64,000 bases of DNA from Methanocaldococcus sp. FS406-22 (GTDB taxonomy: Archaea > AGJL01 > Methanococci > Methanococcales > Methanocaldococcaceae): contig NC_013887.1 in assembly GCF_000025525.1 (NCBI RefSeq), forward strand, positions 1,560,729 through 1,624,728, written 5' to 3'. The translations under genes and the position numbers were made by a program. The notes beneath the pieces are model-generated. The model searched no databases. It had not been told where the DNA came from and saw only the letters and a list, made by a program, of their open reading frames with translations. Below, piece by piece: positions 39,966 through 49,424 of the stretch (position 1 is its first letter; each line of letters starts with the position of its first letter).

Positions 39966-40880
39966 ATGGATGTTGTTTTAATTGTTTTAATTTTAGTTTT
40001 AGTCGGGTATTTCTCAAAAATCTTTGAAATTTTAAAGGAAGAGCATGCAAAAATTCTAAACAACATTGTTATTTACATTGCTATGCCCTCAACTATATTT
40101 TTAACCATATTAAAAAATGTCTCTTCATCTCAGATATTAGAATTTTTAAAGCTTCCATTGGTTATTTTTCTATCTTGCTTGTTTGTTGGAATATTGGCTT
40201 ATTTACTTGGAAAGCACATTTTTAAATTAAAAGATGGGAAACTTGGTGGGTTAATATTAGTTTCAATGCTTGGAAATACTGGATTTTTAGGATATCCAGT
40301 AGCTTTAGGAATGTTTGGTGAGGAGGGATTAGCGAGAGCTATTTTTTGTGATTTAGGAGGAGTCTTTGCCACAATGCTATTAGGAACTTATGTTGGGATA
40401 AAGTTTGGAAAAGGAAGGGGTAAAAATATCTTAAAAGAGATGGCTAAATTTCCCCCTTTAATAACAGGAATTTTTACAATAATATTGGTATTTTTTGGTT
40501 TTAAGTTAGAGTATCTGCCAAATTTTATCTTAAAATCTTTAAATTATCTGTCTTCAGCAACTGTTCCTTTAATTATGATGTCTTTGGGCTTATCTCTCTC
40601 ACCAAAAGCTTTAAAGTTTGGAGTTTTTTGGGGGATAATTGTTTCAATGTTTAGATTTATTGTATCTCCAGCAACTGCTTTTACACTCTCTGAACTAATC
40701 AATATAAAAGGCTTAGATAAACAGGTGTTGTTAGTTGAAAGTTCAATGCCCTCAGCAATGATGACGCTTGTTTTGGGAACTTTATATGATTTAGATGTTA
40801 AGTTAATAGCATCATCTATATTTATTACAACAACATTTTCTTTATTGGTTATTGCTATTTGGGGATGGATTTTTCATTAA
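39966..40880 (+). CDS. Auxin efflux carrier (AEC) family permease
   Basis: 304-residue integral membrane protein with about ten hydrophobic segments, in two halves of five, the pattern of the AEC/bile-acid transporter fold. The phrases IYIAMPSTIFLTIL near the start and ESSMPSAMMTLVLG near residue 258 contain the paired unwound-helix prolines of the family. The substrate is unknown; bacterial relatives export malate or auxin-like acids. Probably co-transcribed with coaD. Recalled counterpart: MJ1031. Confidence 0.86.
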   Translation: MDVVLIVLILVLVGYFSKIFEILKEEHAKILNNIVIYIAMPSTIFLTILKNVSSSQILEFLKLPLVIFLSCLFVGILAYLLGKHIFKLKDGKLGGLILVSMLGNTGFLGYPVALGMFGEEGLARAIFCDLGGVFATMLLGTYVGIKFGKGRGKNILKEMAKFPPLITGIFTIILVFFGFKLEYLPNFILKSLNYLSSATVPLIMMSLGLSLSPKALKFGVFWGIIVSMFRFIVSPATAFTLSELINIKGLDKQVLLVESSMPSAMMTLVLGTLYDLDVKLIASSIFITTTFSLLVIAIWGWIFH

Positions 40881-41001
40881 CAGGATTAAAGATATATATA
40901 AGATAGACTAACCTATCTATTGTTTGTTCTTAATGTTTATTATTTTATCAATGTTATTACCTTTGTTATTACCTTTATCTGCCTATTAAGAGGGAGTAAA
41001 G

Positions 41002-42060
41002 ATGGAAGGGAATGGAGTAAAAAATTATCTTGTTCTTGTTGTTGATATTGATGATGATATTGGAAGAAAAGCTGGTTTAAACACACCAATTTTAGGGAGG
41101 GAAGAAAATATAAAGGCACTGATAAAATTAGGTTTGGCAGACCCTGGAGATAGTGACGTTAATGCAATTCTTGGAGGGGTTAAGATTTATGATGAGTTAA
41201 AAGCAAGTGGAAAAGATGTTGAAATAGCAACAATTTCTGGAGATGTTAATGTTGAATCAGAGAAATGTGCATTAAGAATAAAGGAGCAGATTGACTTTTT
41301 ATTGTATTTGTATAATCCAGATTTTATTTATTTGGTCTCTGACGGAAAAGAGGATGAGATGATTTTGAAATACTTAGAGTCAAAAAATGTTTTTGTGTGG
41401 AAGAAGAGGGTTGTTGTTAAACAGAGTGAAACCTTAGAATCCACTTACTATTTAATTCAGGAGTTTATTAAAAAGACTATGGAGGAATATATCCCATTAA
41501 TTCTAACGTTTATTGGTTTTTCTTTGATATTGTATGCAATATTTGCAGACATAGGTTGGAGGATTGTTGTTGGAATTATTGGTTTGTACATATTGGCAGA
41601 GGGAGTGGGTGTTAGAAAGTTATTAATGGAGAAAATTAAAAAGAAAGAAGAGTTTGAAATTGGGAGAGTTTTTCCTATTTCAGCAACCATCTCTCTGTTT
41701 ATATTGATTATTGGTCTTACATACTCAATAAGTTCATCGCACTCAACGATACTAAATGAATTTATAGGCAAATTTTTGTTACACTTTGTGGATTCTTTAG
41801 TATTAGCTTCATTAATCTTAATGGTTGGGAAGTTTGTAGATAACGTTATACACTCTGAACAAAAGCTTTTAGAAATCTTTAAAAAGTATTTCTTCTATTT
41901 GATATGTATATTTATTTCAAGAGAATTAATCATTACTGGTGGAAATTATTTGCTGGGAAAAATTGGGTTTATAACGTTTGTTATGTATGTGATAATTTAT
42001 ATATCCATTACAATCATTCTTTCCGTCATTCTATTTACTAAGAGTCCAAATGAAGATTAA
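41002..42060 (+). CDS. DUF373 membrane protein
   Basis: 352 residues. The N-terminal 150 residues are soluble, starting with LVLVVDIDDDIGRKAGL, with acidic clusters and GREENI and ADPGDSDVNAI phrases that mark the archaeal DUF373 family. The C-terminal 200 residues contain about six hydrophobic spans. The DIDDD acidic run might hold a metal, but no enzyme activity is known for the family. ATG 41002 follows GAGGGAG. The corA gene follows after 27 bases, suggesting a possible link to ion transport. Recalled counterpart: MJ1032. Confidence 0.82.
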   Translation: MEGNGVKNYLVLVVDIDDDIGRKAGLNTPILGREENIKALIKLGLADPGDSDVNAILGGVKIYDELKASGKDVEIATISGDVNVESEKCALRIKEQIDFLLYLYNPDFIYLVSDGKEDEMILKYLESKNVFVWKKRVVVKQSETLESTYYLIQEFIKKTMEEYIPLILTFIGFSLILYAIFADIGWRIVVGIIGLYILAEGVGVRKLLMEKIKKKEEFEIGRVFPISATISLFILIIGLTYSISSSHSTILNEFIGKFLLHFVDSLVLASLILMVGKFVDNVIHSEQKLLEIFKKYFFYLICIFISRELIITGGNYLLGKIGFITFVMYVIIYISITIILSVILFTKSPNED

Positions 42061-42087
42061 ATTAATCAAACATTACAAAGGGCTAAT

Positions 42088-43041
42088 ATGATTACGGTAA
42101 TCGCTATAACTAAAGATGGTAGCATTGTTGAATCAAAACTTGATGAAATTAGCTTTGAAGATTATAAACTTATTTGGATTGATTGCTATGACCCAAAAGA
42201 TGAAGAGTTATATAAACTTTCCAAAAAAATTGGCATTCCTGTCTCTGATTTGCAGATTGGTTTAGATGAGCAGGAAATTCCAAGGGTAGAGGAAGACGAA
42301 GACTTTTACCTAATTATTTACAAAGCTCCACTATTTGAGGAGGATATTATAACAACATCTCTTGGTATCTATATTAAAAATAATATACTATTGACGATTC
42401 ACTCAGACAAAATAAAGGCAATTGGAAGATTACATAAATTAATATCAACAAAAAAACCAAGAATTGTATTTGAAAGAGGAATCGGCTTTCTATTGTATCA
42501 CATATTAAATGAGATTACAAGGAGTTATTCGAGAATTTTAATGAACTTAGAAGATGAGTTAGAGGAATTAGAGGATAAATTATTGATTGGTTATGATAGA
42601 GAGGTTATGGAAAGCATTTTAAGCTTAAGGAAAACCTTAGTTTATTTTCATAAATCTTTAATAGCCAATAGGGATGTTTTAGTTCTATTAAAGAGGAAAT
42701 ATCTTCCAATAACTACAAGAGAGGACAGGGAGAACTTTGAAGACCTCTACTACGACACTTTGCAGTTGATTGATATGTCAGCAACCTATAGGGAGGTTTT
42801 AACATCAATGATGGATATTACTTTATCATTAGAAAATATAAAGATGAACCAAATTATGAAAATTTTGACAATGGTTACAACAATTTTCGCTGTTCCCATG
42901 TGGATTACTGGAATATATGGAATGAACTTCTCCTATTTGCCTTTAGCAAATAATCCTCAAGGTTTTTGGCTTGTAATGGCTTTGATGGTTGTAATAATTA
43001 TGATATTTGTCTATATATTTAGAAGGTCAGGATGGATTTAG
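42088..43041 (+). CDS. corA: CorA-type magnesium transporter
   Basis: Pentameric Mg2+ channel of the cell membrane. 317 residues: a long cytosolic alpha/beta domain with coiled helices, then two C-terminal spans. The signature GMN is in GIYGMNF (about residue 275) between the spans, with basic residues (FRRSGWI) at the very end. Length and layout match CorA of Methanocaldococcus, for which crystal structures exist. srp19 starts ten bases after the stop. Confidence 0.96.
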   Translation: MITVIAITKDGSIVESKLDEISFEDYKLIWIDCYDPKDEELYKLSKKIGIPVSDLQIGLDEQEIPRVEEDEDFYLIIYKAPLFEEDIITTSLGIYIKNNILLTIHSDKIKAIGRLHKLISTKKPRIVFERGIGFLLYHILNEITRSYSRILMNLEDELEELEDKLLIGYDREVMESILSLRKTLVYFHKSLIANRDVLVLLKRKYLPITTREDRENFEDLYYDTLQLIDMSATYREVLTSMMDITLSLENIKMNQIMKILTMVTTIFAVPMWITGIYGMNFSYLPLANNPQGFWLVMALMVVIIMIFVYIFRRSGWI

Positions 43042-43050
43042 AGGGAGAAA

Positions 43051-43314
43051 ATGATTATCTGGCCAGCATATATTGACAAAAAGAAAAGTAGGAAAGAAGG
43101 CAGAAGAGTTCCAGAAGATTTGGCTATAGAAAATGTAAAATTGAAAGATATCGAAAAGGCATTAAAAAAGCTTGGCTTAGAACCAAAGGTTTATAGGGAT
43201 AAAAGATATCCAAGGCAACATTGGGAGATATGTGGATGCATAGAGGTTGATTACAAAGGAAATAAATTGCAATTGCTAAAAGAGATTTGTAAAACAATCA
43301 AAAGAAAGGAATAA
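43051..43314 (+). CDS. srp19: Signal recognition particle 19 kDa protein
   Basis: Binds the two loop tips of 7S SRP RNA and primes binding of SRP54. 87 residues, the short archaeal size. The opening IIWPAYIDKKKSRKEGRRVP and the later YPRQHWEI segment are the RNA-contacting parts. ATG 43051 is preceded by GAGGGAG. It converges with mtd. The 7S RNA gene is not in this window. Confidence 0.96.
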   Translation: MIIWPAYIDKKKSRKEGRRVPEDLAIENVKLKDIEKALKKLGLEPKVYRDKRYPRQHWEICGCIEVDYKGNKLQLLKEICKTIKRKE

Positions 43315-43321
43315 AAATGAT

Positions 43322-44155
43322 TTATTGTGGTTTCTCCATTAATGCTTTTTTACTCAATATTTTACCTTCTGGGTGGTGTGGTTTTCTACTAACTGTGTCC
43401 ATTGCTTTTTCTAACTCTCTTGCTTCATCTACCAATTTGGCAGCATATCTAATCATTTCATGAGCTGAGGCAACAATTGGGATGTATTTCTCAGCCTCTT
43501 TTGTCATGAAGCATCCTTTAACATCAACGTCTCCAACCTTCTCAGCTATAACAAAGGCTGCCATTGCCTTTGCCTTTGCGTAAGGGTTGGTGAATTCCAT
43601 AGCTTCAACTGCCTTCTGCTCGGTGATAACAATTTTTGGTAATTCTGGCTTTTTTCCTTCTTTAACTGCATCAATCATCTTATCAATTGCTTCTTGAACA
43701 ATTCTTAAAGCTCCAGTTCCAGCCAAAACTCTTATAACGTCTGAGTTAAATAAAGCCATTTCAACAGGGTCTAAAAACTCTCTTCTTGCGCCAATCATTG
43801 GGTCGCACTTTATAATTATGTAGCCAAGCCCTTGCTGTTCCATTTCATCCTTAACTCTTAAACCTGGAGCATCTCCAATAATCACTGCAGGAATTCCGCT
43901 TTGGCTTAAAATTTCTCTTGCTTTTTTTGGCCCTGGAGCTGCTGGGTTAGGGCCTATATAAATAATGAAATCAGGTTTAACTTCTTCAACCATCTTTTTT
44001 GTAACTTCTTCAACTGATTCTGGGTCCATCTTTGCCCCACTACCTAAAACTCTAACTGCTATATCTTTTCTATCTGCTCTCTCATCTAATGCCAAATCAA
44101 CAACTGGGGACATTCCAATGTTACCACACTTTATTATTCCTATTTTTACTACCAA
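43322..44155 (-). CDS. mtd: F420-dependent methylenetetrahydromethanopterin dehydrogenase
   Basis: Core methanogenesis enzyme: reversibly reduces methenyl-H4MPT to methylene-H4MPT with F420H2 in the cytosol. The 277-residue protein starts VVKIGIIKCGNIG and carries SGAKMDPESVEE, GPNPAAPGPKKARE and KCDPMIGARREFLDP, all diagnostic of Mtd. The start appears to be TTG 44155, three bases after GGGTGAT; the frame has no nearby ATG. Use of a TTG start for such a highly expressed gene is notable but plausible here, as rpoH and rps7 do the same. Confidence 0.97.
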   Translation of the reverse strand: MVVKIGIIKCGNIGMSPVVDLALDERADRKDIAVRVLGSGAKMDPESVEEVTKKMVEEVKPDFIIYIGPNPAAPGPKKAREILSQSGIPAVIIGDAPGLRVKDEMEQQGLGYIIIKCDPMIGARREFLDPVEMALFNSDVIRVLAGTGALRIVQEAIDKMIDAVKEGKKPELPKIVITEQKAVEAMEFTNPYAKAKAMAAFVIAEKVGDVDVKGCFMTKEAEKYIPIVASAHEMIRYAAKLVDEARELEKAMDTVSRKPHHPEGKILSKKALMEKPQ

Positions 44156-44346
44156 ATTATCACCCTTTATTACTTAATGTGGATATTAGTATTATCCAAG
44201 CTTGTTCAATAAATATCTTACTACTTATCTGGAGTATTCATTTGATATATAATATCTTTAGAATTTGATATTAAAAAATAATAACTATTCATTTAACTAA
44301 TATCTAATATTAGGAATACTAATAACCCCAAATTACTAAGCTTAAA

Positions 44347-44459
44347 TATAGTTTTTTGCAAAACTTATTAACATCAATATGGAAGATTTGAACGCCTTCC
44401 TTTGAGAAGGCGTTCGTTATGTGCCTTATTCATTCCAAGATATTTTGCAAAAAACTATA
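44347..44459. repeat. 113-bp element with perfect 17-bp inverted ends, nesting a hairpin repeat
   Basis: TATAGTTTTTTGCAAAA (44347-44363) and TTTTGCAAAAAACTATA (44443-44459) are exact inverted repeats. Inside lies copy 2 of the GAACGCCTT hairpin family (stem 44390-44398 with 44407-44415), which aligns over about 55 bp (44381-44436) with 24177-24229 in reverse orientation. The whole element sits in the 360-base spacer between mtd and the ZIP-like gene; otherwise the spacer is AT-rich with direct copies of CTAATATTAG-like sequence near 44305. Confidence 0.8.
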
Positions 44460-44515
44460 AAATGAAAATAGAAATAATAACAATAAAAGTAAAGATAATT
44501 TACTTGGTGGCTGCC

Positions 44516-45211
44516 ATGAATGAAATTCCAATATTTATTGCAATTTTAAGTTTCATTATTATGTGCATTGGGGAAATTTTGGCATATTATTCCGTATCTT
44601 TAAAATATAAATATGAATTCGAGGCTATTTCTTTTGGATTTATATTTGGAGTTGCAACTTTAATACTGATTCCAAAATCTTTCTCTAAAGCATTTGCAGT
44701 ATTTGTAATTTTAGGAATGGTTACTGTTTATCTTATTGAGACATATCTTGCATACTGCCCATTATCAAAAAAATACTGCATAGAGTGTAATGGATTAGAA
44801 AAAGAGCTTAAAATTAAGTTTATTTACCCAATATCATTCTTTATCCACACATTTATAGATGGACTTATTATAGCTGTCTCGTATATTAGTAATATTGGCC
44901 TTCCTCTATATCTTGCCATATTAATGCATAAACTACCAGCTGGATTTGTTCTAATGTCTCCACTGAAGGGAGTTTATAAAAATCCATTCTATATAGGGGT
45001 TGCTGTATCTTTAGGCACTGTTATAGGGACTGTCGTTGGATTAATAACATTGAAAAATATCTCTCCAAAAATACTCTTGGCATTTTCTGGAGGTGTGTTT
45101 TTAGGGGCATTCCTTATGCTTGTCCCTCACATCTATGAACATAAAAAAGAAAAATCTTTTTTATATATTCTTTTAGGCTATATATTGGTTGGTGTTTTAA
45201 CACTTCACTAA
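44516..45211 (+). CDS. ZIP-family metal transporter
   Basis: 231 residues with about eight hydrophobic segments. Two ZIP metal-site helices are recognisable: [10 protein letters not shown] (about residues 121-130, HxxxDG) and [12 protein letters not shown] (about 142-153, HK in place of HE). A cysteine-bearing loop ([13 protein letters not shown], about 79-91) may bind a metal. The replacement of the usual HE glutamate may alter specificity. ATG 44516 has GGTGG just before it; an upstream frame to 44402 runs through the repeat and is not credible. Confidence 0.85.
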   Translation: MNEIPIFIAILSFIIMCIGEILAYYSVSLKYKYEFEAISFGFIFGVATLILIPKSFSKAFAVFVILGMVTVYLIETYLAYCPLSKKYCIECNGLEKELKIKFIYPISFFIHTFIDGLIIAVSYISNIGLPLYLAILMHKLPAGFVLMSPLKGVYKNPFYIGVAVSLGTVIGTVVGLITLKNISPKILLAFSGGVFLGAFLMLVPHIYEHKKEKSFLYILLGYILVGVLTLH

Positions 45212-45257
45212 GTTTAATAAATCTTTTTGCAGTTTATATATTAAAAACAGAATATTT

Positions 45258-45275
45258 ATTCCTGTAAAAGCCCTA
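45258..45275. repeat. Half-copy of the MITE-like end upstream of trpB
   Basis: ATTCCTGTAAAAGCCCTA resembles the right end ATTCCTGTGAAAGTCCTG of the 24052-24145 element at about 15 of 18 positions. No left partner is seen, so it is probably a decayed remnant. Confidence 0.4.
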
Positions 45276-45347
45276 TATTCAAAATGTATAAGTATGCATT
45301 ATTATAATTATTTCAGAAATCTAATTACATTTCTTGAGGTGTTCATC

Positions 45348-46553
45348 TTGAAGAAATACAAAGACATGTATCCAGATGAAAATGGAAAATTTGGTATTTA
45401 TGGAGGTAAATTTGTTCCAGAAACATTGATGCCAGCTATAGCTGAATTGGAAGAGGCATTTAAAAGATTTTGGATAAACAATGAAGGGAACTTTAGAGAA
45501 GAGTTCTATGCTTTATTAAGAGACTACGTTGGGAGACCTACTCCTCTATACTATGCTGAGAGATTGAGTGAAGAATTGGGATGTAAAGTTTATTTAAAGA
45601 GAGAGGATTTAGCCCACTTAGGAGCTCATAAAATAAACAATGCCTTAGGGCAAGCTTTATTAGCTAAAAAGATGGGTAAGAAGAGGGTTATAGCTGAAAC
45701 TGGAGCTGGACAGCATGGAGTAGCAACAGCAGCAGCATGTGCAAAGCTTGGTTTGGAATGCGTTATCTATATGGGAGCTAAGGACGTTGAGAGGCAAAAG
45801 CTAAACGTCTTTAGGATGGAGTTGATGGGAGCTAAGGTTATTCCAGTATTTGGTGGCTCACAGACATTAAAAGATGCTGTAAATGAGGCGTTGAGGGATT
45901 GGACAACCAACGTTAGAACTACCTACTACTTGCTTGGCTCTGCTCTCGGCCCTCATCCATATCCAATGATGGTTAGAGAGTTTCAGAGAGTTATTGGTAA
46001 GGAGATTAGAGAGCAGATATTAGAGAAAGAAGGAAGGCTGCCAGATGTTATCGTTGCATGCGTTGGAGGAGGAAGTAATGCAATAGGGGCATTTTATGAG
46101 TTTTTGGATGATGATGTTGAGCTTTATGCTGTTGAGGCAGGAGGTAAAGGGATAGAAACAGGTATGCATGGAGCATCACTCTGTGCTGGAGAAGTTGGAG
46201 TTTTGCATGGAGCTAAGATTTACGTTAAAGAGGATGAATTTGGACAGATAGAAGAGAGTTACAGCATCTCAGCTGGTTTGGACTACCCAGGAGTAGGGCC
46301 TGAGTTATCATTTTTAAAGGATGAGGGAAGGATTAAGGCAGTTTGTGTAACTGATGATGAAGCTTTAGAGGCTTTCCAATTACTATGTAGATTAGAGGGT
46401 ATTTTGCCAGCATTGGAAAGCTCTCATGCCTTAGCTTATGCTGTTAAATTAGCAGATAAGTTGGATAAAGATGACATAATGGTTATTAATTTGTCTGGAA
46501 GAGGAGATAAAGACGTTCATACAGTTGCTAAGGCTTTAGGGAGAGAGATTTAA
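45348..46553 (+). CDS. trpB: Tryptophan synthase beta subunit
   Basis: Condenses indole and serine to tryptophan with PLP. 401 residues from TTG 45348, which follows GAGGTG by six bases; the longer frame lacks a site. PLP lysine is in [15 protein letters not shown] (about residues 89-103), phosphate loop is GGGSNAIG (about 232-239), and HGVATAAA and GLDYPGVGP segments are standard for TrpB1. The trpA gene follows 31 bases after the stop. The remaining trp genes are not in this window. Confidence 0.96.
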   Translation: MKKYKDMYPDENGKFGIYGGKFVPETLMPAIAELEEAFKRFWINNEGNFREEFYALLRDYVGRPTPLYYAERLSEELGCKVYLKREDLAHLGAHKINNALGQALLAKKMGKKRVIAETGAGQHGVATAAACAKLGLECVIYMGAKDVERQKLNVFRMELMGAKVIPVFGGSQTLKDAVNEALRDWTTNVRTTYYLLGSALGPHPYPMMVREFQRVIGKEIREQILEKEGRLPDVIVACVGGGSNAIGAFYEFLDDDVELYAVEAGGKGIETGMHGASLCAGEVGVLHGAKIYVKEDEFGQIEESYSISAGLDYPGVGPELSFLKDEGRIKAVCVTDDEALEAFQLLCRLEGILPALESSHALAYAVKLADKLDKDDIMVINLSGRGDKDVHTVAKALGREI

Positions 46554-46584
46554 AATTATTTTATCAAACATTTTGGGGGATATT

Positions 46585-47424
46585 ATGAAAATATCAGAAA
46601 AATTTGAAGAACTAAAAAAGAAGGGAGAAAAGGCATTTGTTGCGTTTTATGTTGGAGGAGACCCAGATTTAGAGATTTCAGAAAAGGCTTTGGAGGTTAT
46701 CTGCAAACATGCTGATATTGTTGAGATAGGTATTCCGTTTTCAGACCCAGTTGCAGATGGGATTACCATACAAAAGGCAGATGTTAGGGCTTTAAACAGT
46801 GGTATGAATCCATTAAAAGCATTTGAGTTGGCTAAAAGATTGAATGAAAAAGCTCCAAATGTCCCAAAGGTTTTCTTAACCTACTATAACATAATATTTA
46901 AAATGGGTGAGGAAGAGTTTGTTAAAAAATGTAAGGAAGTTGGTATAGCTGGAATTATAGTCCCAGACTTACCAATTGAAGAGGCAGACAGCCTATATAA
47001 CTGCTGTAAGAAGTATGGAGTTGATTTGATATTTTTGGTAGCCCCTACAACACCGGATGATAGGCTTAAAAAAATTTTGGAGAAGTGCAGTGGGTTTGTT
47101 TATGTTGTCTCTGTAACTGGGATTACTGGAGCAAGAGAGAAAGTAGCTGAAGAGACAAAAGAGCTTATAAAGAGGGTTAAAAAGTTTTCAAAAGTCCCAG
47201 CATGTGTTGGTTTTGGAATCTCAAAGAGGGAACATGTTGAGGAAATAACTGATATAGCTGATGGTGCTATCGTTGGAAGTGCAATTGTTAAGATTGTCGA
47301 AAAATATGTTGATGAGAATGGGAAGATAAAAGATGAGGAAAAATTTTTAAAAGAGTTAGAGGAGTTTGTTAAAAATTTAAAGGAGGGAACTAAAAAGAAA
47401 GCTAAGATAGCTGTGAAGAATTAA
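46585..47424 (+). CDS. trpA: Tryptophan synthase alpha subunit
   Basis: Cleaves indoleglycerol phosphate and channels indole to TrpB. 279-residue TIM barrel. The catalytic acid is in VEIGIPFSDPVADG (about residues 46-59), the second acid in IVPDLPIEEAD, and phosphate loops are in GFGISKREHV and DGAIVGSAIV. ATG 46585 follows GGGGGAT; an in-frame TTG at 46573 is part of that site. A 170-base AT-rich spacer with no gene follows before rpoH. Confidence 0.96.
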   Translation: MKISEKFEELKKKGEKAFVAFYVGGDPDLEISEKALEVICKHADIVEIGIPFSDPVADGITIQKADVRALNSGMNPLKAFELAKRLNEKAPNVPKVFLTYYNIIFKMGEEEFVKKCKEVGIAGIIVPDLPIEEADSLYNCCKKYGVDLIFLVAPTTPDDRLKKILEKCSGFVYVVSVTGITGAREKVAEETKELIKRVKKFSKVPACVGFGISKREHVEEITDIADGAIVGSAIVKIVEKYVDENGKIKDEEKFLKELEEFVKNLKEGTKKKAKIAVKN

Positions 47425-47556
47425 CAATAAATTTAAATGAAAAAATATCTTTATAGAGCAATAAAAGTAAAAAATAAATATGAGAAAAAAATATTTTTAA
47501 GGATGCATCACATTTATCCATCATTATCTCAAATCTCTTTTAACTTAATTTTATCA

Positions 47557-47569
47557 TTAATTATATTTA
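47557..47569 (+). promoter_or_regulatory. Possible promoter of the RNA polymerase superoperon
   Basis: TTAATTATATTTA lies about 30 bases before rpoH and is the best TATA candidate in the spacer. It is weaker than the pst and thermosome boxes, and other AT-rich positions could serve. Confidence 0.35.
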
Positions 47570-47594
47570 AACAAAATGGTAGGGAGGAGTAACC

Positions 47595-47831
47595 TTGAAG
47601 GTCACAGACCACATACTGGTTCCAAAGCATGAAATAGTTCCTAAAGAAGAAGTTGAGGAGATTTTGAAGAGATACAATATAAAGATTCAGCAACTGCCAA
47701 AAATTTATGAAGACGACCCTGTTATTCAGGAGATTGGAGCTAAAGAGGGAGATGTCATTAGAATAATTAGAAATAGCCCAACTGCTGGAGTTAGTGTAGC
47801 TTATAGGTTAGTCATTAAAAGGATTATTTAA
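47595..47831 (+). CDS. rpoH: RNA polymerase subunit H
   Basis: Small archaeal subunit homologous to the C-terminal domain of eukaryotic RPB5, near the jaw of the enzyme. 78 residues; begins KVTDHILVPKHEI and ends with a beta-rich part (GDVIRIIRNSPTAGVSVAYRLV). TTG start at 47595 follows GGGAGGAG. It opens the polymerase operon, 5 bases to 14 bases ahead of rpoB2 depending on the start used. Confidence 0.96.
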   Translation: MKVTDHILVPKHEIVPKEEVEEILKRYNIKIQQLPKIYEDDPVIQEIGAKEGDVIRIIRNSPTAGVSVAYRLVIKRII

Positions 47832-47845
47832 AATAGGTGGCAATC

Positions 47846-49333
47846 ATGAGAGAATTAGTAGATGCTTATTTTAAAGAACATGGTTTAATAGACCACCAGA
47901 TAGAGTCATACAACGATTTTGTGGAAAACAGATTACAAAAAATTATTGATGAAGTTGGTTATATTGAAACAGAGATTACTGGTGGATATAAAGTTAAATT
48001 AGGGAAAATTAAAGTAGGAAAACCTGTTATTAAGGAGGCAGATGGTTCAATAAGACCAATAACTCCAATGGAAGCGAGGATTAGAGATTTAACATATTCA
48101 GTTCCATTATACTTAGAGATGACCCCAATTATTGGTGAAGGGGAGAATGAGATAGTAGGAGAAACAGTAGAAGTTTATATTGGTGAACTTCCAGTAATGC
48201 TTGGTTCAAAAATCTGTCACTTGTACGGAAAATCAAGAGAAGAGCTTATAGAGTTGGGGGAAGACCCTGAAGACCCCTTTGGCTATTTTATAATCAATGG
48301 GACTGAAAAGGTTTTAATTACCCAAGAAGATTTAATTCCAAATAGAATTTTGTGTGAAAAGGCAGAGAGAAGTGGGAAACTTGTAGATGTTGCAAAAGTG
48401 TTCTCAACAAGACATGGATTTAGGGCTTTATGTACAGTAGAAAGACATCCTGATGGTTTGTTATATGCTACATTCCCAGGAATGCCAGGGCAGATTCCAT
48501 TGGTTATATTGATGAAAGCACTTGGGGCTGAGACAGATAAAGACATTATTGAGGCAATTAATGATGAAAGATTCTTTATGGAGATTGTTTTAAATATCCA
48601 AGAGATTAGGGAAGAGCACAATATAAACACTCCTGAAGAAGCTTTAGAGTTTATTGGAAAGAGAGTAGCTCCAGGGCAGGCAAAGGATTATAGATTAAAG
48701 AGGGCTGAAACAGTTTTATGCAACTATTTACTGCCACATTTAGGAGTTACAAAAGAAGATTTCCCAAAGAAAATTAGATTCTTAGGAATAATGACAAGAA
48801 ACGCTTTAGAACTTTACTTTGGATATAGAGGAGAGGATGATAAAGACCACTACGCATATAAGAGGGCTAAGTTAGCAGGAGACTTAATGGAAGATTTGTT
48901 TAGATATGCTTTCAGCCAACTTGTTAAGGATATAAAATACCAATTGGAGAGACAGACATTGAGAAACAAAACCCCATCAATTCAAGCTGCTGTAAGGAGT
49001 GATATATTAACTGAAAGAATTAAACACGCTATGGCAACTGGGACATGGGTTGGAGGAAAAACTGGGGTAAGCCAGCTCTTAGATAGAACAAGTTACTTAG
49101 CTACAAACTCTCAATTGAGAAGGATTGTTTCACCATTATCAAGGTCACAGCCACACTTTGAAGCAAGAGAACTGCATGGAACACACTGGGGTAAGATATG
49201 TCCATCAGAAACTCCAGAGGGGCCAAACTGTGGTCTTGTTAAGAACTTTGCTATAATGTGTAAAGTTACAAGAGAAGAGGATGACAGCAAAGTTATTGAA
49301 TTATTAAAATCCTTTGGAATTAACCTCTCTTAA
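47846..49333 (+). CDS. rpoB2: RNA polymerase subunit B'' (N-terminal half of beta)
   Basis: Forms the lobe and protrusion of the archaeal polymerase; methanogens split the beta homologue in two genes. 495 residues from ATG 47846 (GGTGG upstream). Typical phrases: GYFIINGTEKVLI, the GTWVGGKTGVSQLLDR segment, and HGTHWGKICPSETPEGPNCGLVKN (read here in part), the fork-region motif near the end. The split from rpoB1 is the usual position after the GPNCGLVKN region. No intein. Confidence 0.97.
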   Translation: MRELVDAYFKEHGLIDHQIESYNDFVENRLQKIIDEVGYIETEITGGYKVKLGKIKVGKPVIKEADGSIRPITPMEARIRDLTYSVPLYLEMTPIIGEGENEIVGETVEVYIGELPVMLGSKICHLYGKSREELIELGEDPEDPFGYFIINGTEKVLITQEDLIPNRILCEKAERSGKLVDVAKVFSTRHGFRALCTVERHPDGLLYATFPGMPGQIPLVILMKALGAETDKDIIEAINDERFFMEIVLNIQEIREEHNINTPEEALEFIGKRVAPGQAKDYRLKRAETVLCNYLLPHLGVTKEDFPKKIRFLGIMTRNALELYFGYRGEDDKDHYAYKRAKLAGDLMEDLFRYAFSQLVKDIKYQLERQTLRNKTPSIQAAVRSDILTERIKHAMATGTWVGGKTGVSQLLDRTSYLATNSQLRRIVSPLSRSQPHFEARELHGTHWGKICPSETPEGPNCGLVKNFAIMCKVTREEDDSKVIELLKSFGINLS

Positions 49334-49362
49334 TAAAATCTATTTAATTGTTAGTTTTTGCT

Positions 49363-49386
49363 AAGTTTTTGTTATAACAAAAACTT
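49363..49386. promoter_or_regulatory. 24-bp perfect palindrome in the rpoB2-rpoB1 spacer
   Basis: AAGTTTTTGTTA followed directly by TAACAAAAACTT is a perfect palindrome with no loop. It lies 29 bases after the rpoB2 stop and about 38 bases before the rpoB1 start. It could be an operator, a cleavage site or a chance feature. Confidence 0.5.
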
Positions 49387-49424
49387 TTCAAAGGTCTAAA
49401 TAAAAATCTCTTTAGGTGAAAAAC

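Noticed and set aside
40881-41001. Short inverted sequences after the AEC permease gene
   Set aside because: The ATAGACTAACCTATCTAT pairing is weak and AT-rich; no consistent structure.
44402-44515. N-terminal extension of the ZIP-like protein
   Set aside because: The extension would be translated from inside the 113-bp repeat element; ATG 44516 has its own GGTGG.
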